Source: Gammaproteobacteria bacterium
GTDB taxonomy: Bacteria; Pseudomonadota; Gammaproteobacteria; Thiomicrospirales; Thiomicrospiraceae
Assembly: GCA_014763665.1 (NCBI GenBank)
Contig: JACXUY010000018.1
Location: 1-32,148 of the forward strand
Length of the DNA: 32,148 bases
Direction: 5' to 3'
This document shows, one piece after another, positions 25,508 to 32,148 of the stretch. The translations under genes were made by a program, and so were the position numbers. Every line of letters begins with the position of its first letter. Within the stretch, counting starts at the first letter, position 1. The notes under the pieces were generated by a model. The model ran no database searches. It saw nothing but the letters and a program-made list of their open reading frames with translations, and was not told the DNA's origin.

Positions 25508-25825
25508 CTACCTAAACAATTCAGAATGCGTTCCTGTCCGAACAAAGATGACTTGCCCATTTTCGATACGATAGATCAGCAAAAAATCCCCGCCCGCATG
25601 GCATTCTCGATGATCCGCATAGTTACCTTTCAATGGATGATCTAACCATTCAGGCGGTAGTGGAAATGCATTAGCCATAATCAATAACATCACTTCTTTT
25701 AAGCGATTCATATCGTAACGCCCTGAATGTGATAGCCTTGTCCAGTCTTTCATGAATGCGTTGGTGTAACCGAAGACCAAAGGAATAGTAGTTCTTTTTG
25801 AATTAGTGTTTTTGCTCGAGCTCAT
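25508..25825 (-). CDS. yafQ: YafQ-family mRNA interferase toxin
   Basis: This RelE-superfamily toxin (105 residues from the chosen ATG) cuts mRNA on the ribosome. It matches YafQ in M-N-R-L-K-E-V-M-L-L-I, D-H-P-L-K-G-N-Y, H-R-E-C-H, D-F-L-L-I-Y-R-I and the C-terminal R-T-G-T-H-S-E-L-F, which contains the catalytic His. The start is unsure. ATG 25825 overlaps the antitoxin end by 23 nt, and an earlier ATG at 25843 is also open. The match to the family starts about 13 residues in, so the N-terminus is long. It is probably translated by coupling. Confidence 0.88.
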   Translation of the reverse strand: MSSSKNTNSKRTTIPLVFGYTNAFMKDWTRLSHSGRYDMNRLKEVMLLIMANAFPLPPEWLDHPLKGNYADHRECHAGGDFLLIYRIENGQVIFVRTGTHSELFR

Positions 25826-26075
25826 CAAACATTGCCTGTGCATCGGTAAATGCTAATGACTTTTCCGCCATTAACTGACGAGCCTCTTCCATTGCGGCAA
25901 CCGTTTGCGCATTAGGAACTTTTAACTCTAAGGGAAAAGCCTGTTCAGCAATCACTCGTTGCAAAAATAATCTAACCGCATCAGATACAGACATACCGAA
26001 GGAAGCGAGGATTTCTGTTGCTTGATGTTTGATCGTGTCATCGACACGGATATGAAGCATAGAAGAGTGTGCCAT
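25803..26075 (-). CDS. dinJ: RelB/DinJ-family antitoxin
   Basis: The 90-residue antitoxin has an N-terminal ribbon-helix-helix DNA-binding part (M-L-H-I-R-V-D-D-T-I-K, then F-G-M-S-V-S-D-A-V-R-L-F-L) and a helical C-terminal half that neutralises the toxin. The start at ATG 26075 is supported by AAGGAAGGAAAA. An open TTG at 26105 is not needed. The order antitoxin-toxin with overlap is typical. It is expected to repress its own promoter with the toxin. Confidence 0.9.
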   Translation of the reverse strand: MAHSSMLHIRVDDTIKHQATEILASFGMSVSDAVRLFLQRVIAEQAFPLELKVPNAQTVAAMEEARQLMAEKSLAFTDAQAMFDELEQKH

Positions 26076-26106
26076 TTTTCCTTCCTTATTGATTTTGTAT
26101 CTCAAT

Positions 26107-26164
26107 TGTAATACATAATAAGGAAAGATATAAAGTCTTTAGCGCATTTTTTACATTATTGTAA
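26107..26164 (-). promoter_or_regulatory. Possible operator of the toxin-antitoxin pair
   Basis: Two small palindromes lie upstream of the antitoxin: TGTAATACA (26107-26115) and TTACAttatTGTAA (26151-26164). Both share the TGTAA/TTACA half-site. On the minus strand a TACAAT -10-like box overlaps the first. The position suits autorepression. Confidence 0.35.
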
Positions 26165-26206
26165 GGAAATCCGTTGTCAGGCTAACGAATAACAGCTCAA
26201 CAGGGG

Positions 26207-26308
26207 GCAATGTATTTGAAACTCCGTCAAGCATTGCTCAAAAAAACCTCACACAGGTTGCGTTTTGCAACCCCTGAATCCGTGTCGTCATGATGACACG
26301 GATTCAGG
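26207..26308. repeat. Cluster of hairpins with a 14-bp perfect palindrome
   Basis: Four inverted repeats are packed together: GCAATG/CATTGC (26207-26237), AACCT/AGGTT (26245-26259), GGTTGC/GCAACC (26256-26272) and CCTGAATCCGTGTC/GACACGGATTCAGG (26273-26308, 8-nt loop). The second and third share bases and exclude each other. Seven A's (26240-26246) lie left of the second, so on the minus strand it reads as a short terminator with a T-run. The rest of 26106-26375 shows no gene. It could be a REP-like element, an RNA or a remnant. Confidence 0.6.
26240..26259 (-). terminator. Possible minus-strand intrinsic terminator within the hairpin cluster
   Basis: On the minus strand AACCT-GTGTG-AGGTT is followed by a run of T (26246-26240). 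The stem is short. It lies well after the tyrA stop, with no other minus-strand gene between, so it may end a long tyrA read-through or an uncharted RNA. Confidence 0.35.
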
Positions 26309-26375
26309 ATAATAATTAAAAACACAAATCAACATTATTTCAATAAGTAAGCAAAAAAGTGACCTATAGTAAAAA

Positions 26376-26717
26376 ATGACCGCACAAAGCTATGCGCTAA
26401 CGAACGTCGTGGCTCAGCCGCCCCGATTTCATAAGCAGGTTTGGTCTAAGGTCGAAACAGAAGTGAAAAACTACGTCAGCGTGGCGAAAGGCGATGTCTA
26501 TGTTTACACAGGAGCGCTATTCACCTCAATTGATAAGATGCAAATTTTGGGCAATAACCGCGTTTGGGTACCCACACACTTGTATAAGCTGGTTTACGAT
26601 CCAACTACCAACTATCCTTGGGCTTATGTTGTTGCCAACGAAGCCGATGCACAAATCGGCAAACCGCTAAACTATGAAAGCTGTGTGCGCACTGCTCGCT
26701 TACGATTATTGCCTTAA
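26376..26717 (+). pseudogene. C-terminal fragment of a DNA/RNA non-specific endonuclease
   Basis: The 113-codon frame matches the second half of NucA/NUC1-type nucleases: S-Y-A-L-T-N-V-V-A-Q-P-P, W-S-K-V-E, G-D-V-Y-V-Y-T-G-A-L-F, R-V-W-V-P-T-H-L-Y-K-L-V-Y and a terminal R-L-R-L-L-P. The catalytic D-R-G-H motif, normally just upstream of M-T, is absent, and the DNA before the ATG is non-coding and full of hairpins. There is no Shine-Dalgarno sequence. It should be inactive. The last 12 nt overlap the tyrA end. Confidence 0.75.
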
Positions 26718-27584
26718 TGGTTCAGTAGGCAGCAACGCATCTCGCGTTGCTTTGGCTCTGGCAAAGGCATCGCTTAATCCTTGCCAGTCCTGTTGCTCCA
26801 GCAAATGGGCATAGGTTTGTAACTGCTGTTGATAAGCCGCTAATGCTTCAGCGATAGCCAGTGCATTCAAGGCGACAATATCACGCCACATGGTGGGGTC
26901 GGAAGCGGCGATACGAGTAAAGTCGCGAAACCCACCTGCCGTATAATCAAATAACCGTTTGACATCTTGACGCTGACTGAACATATCCACCAAGGCAAAG
27001 GATAATAAATGCGGCAAATGACTGGTCCAAGCAAAGGTTTGGTCGTGTTCTTCAGCCGACATATAACGAACATCTGCCCCTGTTGCTTGCCACATCTGCG
27101 TCACTTTGGCTAAAGCCTGTGCGCCAGTTTGCTCATGTGGCGTAATGACCACTTTGCGCCCGACATACAAATCGGCCATCGCCGCCGCCGCGCCACTTTT
27201 TTCAGCACCAGCAATGGGGTGTGCCGGCACGGCATTTTCTGGCCAAACGCCTTGCCACACCGACAACACATCCTCAATCCAACAGCTTTTAGCACTACCT
27301 ACATCGGTTAATACGGCTGTGGCAGACAAAACCGGTTGAATTTCAGCCAACAAACCGCGCATAGAAGCGATGGGAACGGCCATCACCACCATATCGGCAT
27401 GACGCACGGCTTCACTGGCAGACTCAACTGCTTCATCAATAATACCCAGCGCTAAGGCTTCGGCTAAATTTGCTTGAGAACGCCCATAGCCAACAACTTG
27501 CTTCACTAACCCTTGTTGCTTAAGAGATAACGCCAATGAACCACCAATCAGTCCAACGCCTAAAATGGCTAAGCGGTCGATCAC
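26706..27584 (-). CDS. tyrA: Prephenate dehydrogenase
   Basis: This 292-residue monofunctional TyrA oxidatively decarboxylates prephenate to 4-hydroxyphenylpyruvate on the tyrosine branch. The NAD(P)-binding G9-V-G-L-I-G-G-S16 is followed by V-G-Y-G-R, V-M-A-V-P-I, D-V-G-S-A-K, A-H-P-I-A-G-A-E-K-S-G and S-H-L-P-H-L-L-S-F-A. There is no chorismate mutase domain. It overlaps hisC by 4 nt (stop and start), so the two are translated together. Confidence 0.93.
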   Translation of the reverse strand: MIDRLAILGVGLIGGSLALSLKQQGLVKQVVGYGRSQANLAEALALGIIDEAVESASEAVRHADMVVMAVPIASMRGLLAEIQPVLSATAVLTDVGSAKSCWIEDVLSVWQGVWPENAVPAHPIAGAEKSGAAAAMADLYVGRKVVITPHEQTGAQALAKVTQMWQATGADVRYMSAEEHDQTFAWTSHLPHLLSFALVDMFSQRQDVKRLFDYTAGGFRDFTRIAASDPTMWRDIVALNALAIAEALAAYQQQLQTYAHLLEQQDWQGLSDAFARAKATRDALLPTEPLRQ

Positions 27585-28678
27585 TTGCCTAACACCTTGG
27601 TTAGCGCTTCAATGCCATGCACATTTTCTTCATCGCAACCAATCGAAATGCGCAAATGATTAGGCAAACCATAAGCCCCCACCGGACGGACAATCACCCC
27701 TTCACGCAACAAGGCTTCATACAAAGGCTGTGCTGGCTGTCCCATATCCACGCACAAGAAATTACCCTGACTGGGAATCGCTTGCAGCCCTAATACCGAT
27801 AAAGCCTGTTGCCAAATTGCCATGCCCTTTCGGTTAAGCGCCACGCTTTCTTGCACAAACGCTTGATCGGCTAAGGCTGCGATACCCGCCACCATCGCCA
27901 AACTATTGACGTTAAAAGGTTGACGCACGCGATTGATATAACCTGCGATTTCAGCAGAACAAGCGGCAAACCCCAAACGGAAACCAGCCAAACCATAAGC
28001 CTTAGAAAAAGTTCGAGTGACAATCAAATTATCGTATTTTGCCAACGCTCTCAGCCCATCGGCATAATCCGCTCTTGAGACATACTCAGTGTAGGCTTCA
28101 TCTAGCACCACGAAAACGTGTTTCGGCACTTTCGCCATAAAAGCATCCCACTCTGACTGCCCAAAGCAAGTACCTGTCGGATTATTGGGGTTCGCTAAAT
28201 AGATGAGCTTAGTCTTGTCGGTAATCGCTGCCGCTATGGCTGCCAAGTCATGCGCGTAGTCTTTCGCTGGCACGACAACAGCTGTTGCCCCGATCGCTTG
28301 TGTGGTAATGGCATAAACAGCGAAGGCATATTGCGAAAAGATCACCTCATCGCCTGCGCCAGCAAAGGTGCGTCCAATCAATTCCAGCACATCATTAGAG
28401 CCATTGCCCAACACAAGACACTTTTCGTCGAGCGCAAAATGATTACTGATGGCTTTTTTTAACGCAAACCCAGCGCCATCCGGGTAACGTGCCATGTCTT
28501 CTAGCATGGCTTGACAGGCTTTCACGACGTCAAATGAACAACCCAAAGGGTTTTCATTCGACGCTAACTTACTCACACGCGTTATGCCAAGCTCACGTTG
28601 TAATTCATCGATCGGTTTGCCAGTTTGGTAAGGGGTAAGACCGCGAATCGCTGGCAAGACAAGAGCATCACATGACAT
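27581..28678 (-). CDS. hisC: Histidinol-phosphate/aromatic aminotransferase
   Basis: This 365-residue PLP enzyme of fold type I has N-E-N-P-L-G near residue 41, N-P-N-N-P-T-G near 163, D-E-A-Y near 193 and the Schiff-base lysine in F-S-K226-A-Y-G-L-A-G-F-R. HisC makes histidinol phosphate from imidazole-acetol phosphate. The tight coupling to tyrA points to a HisC2-type paralogue that also, or mainly, transaminates aromatic substrates. The sequence does not decide. Confidence 0.9.
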   Translation of the reverse strand: MSCDALVLPAIRGLTPYQTGKPIDELQRELGITRVSKLASNENPLGCSFDVVKACQAMLEDMARYPDGAGFALKKAISNHFALDEKCLVLGNGSNDVLELIGRTFAGAGDEVIFSQYAFAVYAITTQAIGATAVVVPAKDYAHDLAAIAAAITDKTKLIYLANPNNPTGTCFGQSEWDAFMAKVPKHVFVVLDEAYTEYVSRADYADGLRALAKYDNLIVTRTFSKAYGLAGFRLGFAACSAEIAGYINRVRQPFNVNSLAMVAGIAALADQAFVQESVALNRKGMAIWQQALSVLGLQAIPSQGNFLCVDMGQPAQPLYEALLREGVIVRPVGAYGLPNHLRISIGCDEENVHGIEALTKVLGK

Positions 28679-28728
28679 AGTTGCGTTGAAACCAAATTAA
28701 GAAATGGATTACTAAAAATGACTAGGGC

Positions 28729-28757
28729 ATTTTACGCTAGCCCACTCGATGCATCAA
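28729..28757 (-). promoter_or_regulatory. Promoter of hisC-tyrA
   Basis: On the minus strand TTGATG (28752-28757) and TAAAAT (28729-28734) are exactly 17 nt apart. Transcription from about 28722 would give a leader of about 44 nt. Confidence 0.6.
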
Positions 28758-28794
28758 GCTAATCGACTATGACGGACAATCGCCCATTTCGGGC

Positions 28795-28821
28795 AAAAAA
28801 AAGCCCAGCTAAGGAGCTGGG
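28795..28821 (-). terminator. Intrinsic terminator of the M16C protease gene
   Basis: On the minus strand CCCAGCT and AGCTGGG form a 7-bp stem with loop CCTT, followed after C by a run of eight T (28802-28795). It lies about 115 nt after the protease stop. The DNA between is AT-rich and shows no gene beyond a 12-codon frame. Confidence 0.8.
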
Positions 28822-28937
28822 TCATAAGAGGATACTCATGAAGAAAATACCACAAGACCTATGTTACCATAAATAAAATTAGTTGCAAAATAAATTTTAT
28901 CAATTACACCATTTAATGATATGAACCCCCATCCTGT

Positions 28938-31847
28938 TCAAACTTCACAGATTTCAAAGTGTTGCTCTTGCGCCAAGCGCTGTGCCGTTGCCTCATTGGT
29001 GAGCACCGCTCTGGTTTTGGCACCAGAAGCCAAATAGGTTTGCGCCACTCGACGTAGGCTATCCAAATTGGCACTCAGCACGCCTTGACGCCAGGCCATA
29101 CGTGACGCGTGATCCTTGCCTGCTATACCGAGATGGAACAGCTTTTTCACTTCACTGGCCGGTGAACTGGGTTTATCCATTGCACCAATGACACCCAAAA
29201 TGGCTTCTTCTACCAGCGATTCTTTAGCATCGTTGGATAACAGCCACGCCAAAGCGCCATCAAATATATCGTAGGTTTCTTCACAACGCGGATCGCGGTA
29301 AGAGAAGAAGCGGAAGCTCGCACTTTCGGCGTCATAACTCGCTCCGCCACCATAAGCACCGCCCTTCTCACGAATATTCGGGTGCAAATAACCATTACGC
29401 AACACACCAGACAACACTGATAGCAAGGGAGAATCGGCGTGTGACCAAGGCACAGCCGCATGAGCTTGCGCACAAAAATGCACTTGCGTACTGGTCACCC
29501 AAGCTTGACCCGCTACGCGTTGCGGTAAATCGACCATCAAGCCCTGACCCGCCTGTGTTGCATCGCCCATACGTTGCCACGCTTGCTCTAAATGATCGTT
29601 CATCGATAACAACCTATCCGACTCACCGACAATCAACGCCTGACGACTGACGTTGGCAAAAGCATCACGCGTTGAAGCCAGCGTCGCGGCAAAAGCCTCT
29701 AGCTCCGATTCATTTTCTAAGCGTTCATCTAAGGCTTTGAAACGTTTTAGACCCAACAACCCGTTGTTAGCATGAGCAAAAGCCGATGACACACCAAAAC
29801 CCGCACTGGCCGCGAGCATGGCCAGAGTATGCCCGTTACTGGTGATGGATTGCTCAGCATTAATGCGCGTCATGGAAACCAGTTCACGCAAGCGATCCAA
29901 CTCATCAAAACGGGCTTCAAACAGGGTTTCTTCCATCAATTGCGCTAAGGCTATTGTATTGCTAATCAGTGCCTTACCCGATAGCACCACCTGAGCACGT
30001 GACTGAGCTGGATCATCTTTTTGAGCCGCAACCGACAAACTCGCACTCAATCCACCCGTTAAACTTGCTTGACGCATCTGCGTGCTCAAGTAATCATCAC
30101 TGCCCACACCAACTTCAGCCCAAGTACCGGTTAATAAGGGTAGCAAGTCGGCTTGTTCACGCGTTAGCGCAGGAATATCTAAAATAACTTGCTGATAAAC
30201 CAAGCCATTGGTCGCCGCAGGTGCTAAGGTGGTTTTTAAGTGATGGAAATACTCACTACGCCCATTAAACTGAGGCAGCTCGGCAGGAATATCGCTTAAT
30301 TCGACCTTAGGCAGAATATTAACGTCATCTTCCTGTGCTTGGCGTTCTTCTAGCGCCGCTGCCAGTTCAACAACGGCTTGTTTTTGTTCCGGCGTCATCA
30401 AGGCTTGAGTGGCATCTAAATGCGCTCGTTCTGTTTGTGCCTTTTGCGCATTAAGGCTATTATCTGGCGACAAAACCAAACGTACACGATGCGGATTATC
30501 CAGTAACCAAGATTGAATCAACTGCGGAATAAAAGCAGGATTGGCGATTTCCTGACGCAACTCTAACAGCGCTTCATCAATATCAAGCAATGCCACAGGA
30601 TCACCACCGTGAATCGCGGCGGGTAAAGCACGTAGGAATAGTTGCAATCCGAAAGGATAGCTGTCACCGCCAATTTCGCGTTGACCCAGCTCTAATTGAT
30701 GCAACATCGCCGCTAAATGCTCATGCGGAATGCCTTCGCGCACTAAACGACTCAACTCATCCAAAATCAAGGCTTCGATGGCATCAGCATCTTCAGCTTC
30801 CGACCCCATCAGTCCCGCAGCAAAAATCATTTCTTTGAAATCGTCTTGCAGACCACATAAAGGCGATGGCGAGGCCCCCAATTCGGTCGTTTCCAGTAAA
30901 TAGCGCAAGGGCGACGCACTATTATCCAGCAACACCATGCTCAATAAATGACCTCGCAACACATCGCGTACATCCTGGTTTTTACCCAACAGCCAGCCCA
31001 ACACCACATGGGTTTTCTTGCTCAGGTCGGCTTCATCTAGGGCATAAGACGCGTTCACTCGAATGGGTGCTTTGTAACGTTGTTCATCAGAGACCATGAC
31101 AGGTTCTAAGCGCTCGCTAAAGCGCGACAAAGCTTGCGCTTGCCAACGCGCGTGATGTTCGCTAGCGGGAATGTCGCCATAAGTAAAGAAAACAGCATTA
31201 GACGGATGATAATGACGTTTGTGAAACGCCACCAACTGCTCATGCGTTAAATTCGGAATATCAGCGGGATCACCACCACTGTTGTAATGGTAAGTACTGG
31301 TTGGGAAAATAGCTGCGGTAAAGGCCTGCCATAAAGCAGAGGTTGGCGCACTCATTGCCCCTTTCATCTCATTGAACACCACCCCTTTGTAAACCAAAGG
31401 ACTGTTGCTATCGCCCGGTGTTTCAAAGTCGAATCTATGCCCCTCTTGGGCAAAGTCTAACGAATGAATGTTGGGGAAAAAGACCGCATCAAGATAAATA
31501 TCAAGTAGATTGTAATAGTCTTTTTTGTTTAAGCTTGCGAAAGGATAAGCCGTCCAATCACTGCTGGTGAAAGCATTCATGAAGGTATTTAACGAGCGAC
31601 GAATCATCATAAAGAAAGGGTCACGCACGGGGTATTTTTCACTACCACAGAGAACCGTATGCTCTAAAATATGCGCCACACCGGTGCTATCCATCGGCAC
31701 GGTTCTAAATGCCACCATAAAGGCGTTATGCGCATCATTGGTCGCTAAATGAAAGTGTTGCGCACCCGTAACTTCGTGACGGTATTCTTCAATCTCAATA
31801 CTTAATGCCGCTAAATGATGACGACGGACTAGCGTAAAAGCGCTCAT
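28938..31847 (-). CDS. M16C insulinase-family metalloprotease (presequence-protease-like)
   Basis: The 969-residue protein has the PreP-type layout of two M16 halves joined by a helical hairpin. The inverted zinc motif H59-I-L-E62-H63, with V-L-C-G-S-E-K-Y-P after it, and the distal ligand E160 in F-N-E-M-K-G-A-M-S are intact. The C-terminal half keeps G-G-A-Y-G-G-G near residue 830 and F-F-S-Y-R-D-P. No signal peptide is seen, so a cytoplasmic peptide-degrading role is likely. GAGGA lies about 8 nt before the ATG. It is divergent from the M61 peptidase gene. Confidence 0.92.
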   Translation of the reverse strand: MSAFTLVRRHHLAALSIEIEEYRHEVTGAQHFHLATNDAHNAFMVAFRTVPMDSTGVAHILEHTVLCGSEKYPVRDPFFMMIRRSLNTFMNAFTSSDWTAYPFASLNKKDYYNLLDIYLDAVFFPNIHSLDFAQEGHRFDFETPGDSNSPLVYKGVVFNEMKGAMSAPTSALWQAFTAAIFPTSTYHYNSGGDPADIPNLTHEQLVAFHKRHYHPSNAVFFTYGDIPASEHHARWQAQALSRFSERLEPVMVSDEQRYKAPIRVNASYALDEADLSKKTHVVLGWLLGKNQDVRDVLRGHLLSMVLLDNSASPLRYLLETTELGASPSPLCGLQDDFKEMIFAAGLMGSEAEDADAIEALILDELSRLVREGIPHEHLAAMLHQLELGQREIGGDSYPFGLQLFLRALPAAIHGGDPVALLDIDEALLELRQEIANPAFIPQLIQSWLLDNPHRVRLVLSPDNSLNAQKAQTERAHLDATQALMTPEQKQAVVELAAALEERQAQEDDVNILPKVELSDIPAELPQFNGRSEYFHHLKTTLAPAATNGLVYQQVILDIPALTREQADLLPLLTGTWAEVGVGSDDYLSTQMRQASLTGGLSASLSVAAQKDDPAQSRAQVVLSGKALISNTIALAQLMEETLFEARFDELDRLRELVSMTRINAEQSITSNGHTLAMLAASAGFGVSSAFAHANNGLLGLKRFKALDERLENESELEAFAATLASTRDAFANVSRQALIVGESDRLLSMNDHLEQAWQRMGDATQAGQGLMVDLPQRVAGQAWVTSTQVHFCAQAHAAVPWSHADSPLLSVLSGVLRNGYLHPNIREKGGAYGGGASYDAESASFRFFSYRDPRCEETYDIFDGALAWLLSNDAKESLVEEAILGVIGAMDKPSSPASEVKKLFHLGIAGKDHASRMAWRQGVLSANLDSLRRVAQTYLASGAKTRAVLTNEATAQRLAQEQHFEICEV

Positions 31848-31931
31848 TCAAAATCCTCAAATAAATGGTACAACTCATCCTGTAAACGAAGATTTATGAA
31901 TTCGTTTAGGTATTCTTGGTTTTTTCAGTTC

Positions 31932-31940
31932 TGCTATATT
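31932..31940 (+). promoter_or_regulatory. Extended -10 promoter of the M61 peptidase gene
   Basis: TGC directly before TATATT forms an extended -10 element, 40 nt before the ATG. No good -35 is seen, as is common for this promoter type. Confidence 0.45.
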
Positions 31941-31980
31941 AGCATAAACAAGTAACCTGCTTAGAGACAATTAACTGCCA

Positions 31981-32148
31981 ATGAATGCGCAACATCTTAC
32001 CCTCAGCTTCCCAGATTTAACAGCGCACATCATCCAAGCGCGATTAGAAATCACACTCAACCAACCTCAAATCCTGACACTGCAATTACCACGTTGGATT
32101 CCAGGTAGCTATTTGTTGCGTGATTTTACCAAACATTTGACGATCCAC
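31981..32148 (+). CDS. M61-family (glycyl aminopeptidase-like) peptidase, N-terminal part
   Basis: The first 56 codons are present and the gene runs off the window. The segment L-T-L-Q-L-P-R-W-I-P-G-S-Y-L-L-R-D-F is the well-conserved N-terminal signature of M61 peptidases, which are about 600 residues with a later zinc site and PDZ domain. The catalytic H-E-x-x-H lies outside the window. No Shine-Dalgarno sequence is clear before the ATG. Confidence 0.82.
   Translation, partial: MNAQHLTLSFPDLTAHIIQARLEITLNQPQILTLQLPRWIPGSYLLRDFTKHLTIH

Noticed and set aside
28782-28794. GCCC/GGGC mini-hairpin next to the A-run as a plus-strand terminator
   Set aside because: On the plus strand it is followed by A's, not T's, and no plus-strand gene ends there.
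28838-28876. 12-codon ORF (M-K-K-I-P-Q-D) after GAGGA on the plus strand
   Set aside because: Reasonable ribosome-binding site, but no downstream plus-strand gene for it to regulate and no sign of conservation available.

Overview
The window looks like a piece of a gammaproteobacterial chromosome. Supporting signs are hda, ettA, lpxH, ygfZ and aat, a prfB-lysS pair with the classic RF2 frameshift site, and fused glutaminase-type nadE. The species cannot be fixed from the sequence alone. Genes are tightly packed, often with 1-4 nt overlaps. No rRNA, tRNA, CRISPR array or intact insertion sequence was seen.

Layout: 1-527 has no convincing gene apart from a possible minus-strand start at the very edge. 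528-4084 (+) is an envelope block: a YbhN-type membrane protein, a family 9 glycosyltransferase, a periplasmic cyclophilin and lpxH. An HDOD protein (-) stands divergent from ettA-coaE (+). A SPOR-domain protein (-) stands divergent from a previously untracked 44-residue membrane protein that is translationally coupled to ygfZ. A BarA-like hybrid histidine kinase with a periplasmic c-type haem motif follows (-), then lysS and prfB (-), trxB-aat (+), and a six-gene minus-strand operon (20734 to 17261). That operon encodes TlpA, a second periplasmic thioredoxin, a TolC-type outer-membrane factor, an unusually small adaptor, an unknown 95-residue protein and an ABM-type monooxygenase. hda follows.

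21616-26717 is a mixed zone. nadE, a Nudix hydrolase and an nfsB nitroreductase are intact, but three neighbours are broken. A DUF481 gene has an internal deletion and a frameshift. A PACE-type efflux gene has a nonsense codon and a frameshift. A DNA/RNA non-specific endonuclease has lost its catalytic half. A DinJ/YafQ-type toxin-antitoxin pair and a strongly palindromic intergenic element lie in the same stretch. After it come hisC-tyrA (-, aromatic amino-acid synthesis), a large M16C metalloprotease (-) with a strong terminator, and the first 56 codons of an M61-type peptidase (+) running off the edge.

Most genes are housekeeping. The parts most worth a second look are the thioredoxin-TolC-mini-adaptor operon, which has no inner-membrane transporter, the haem-sensing hybrid kinase, the 44-residue partner of ygfZ, and the decaying zone with its hairpin element.
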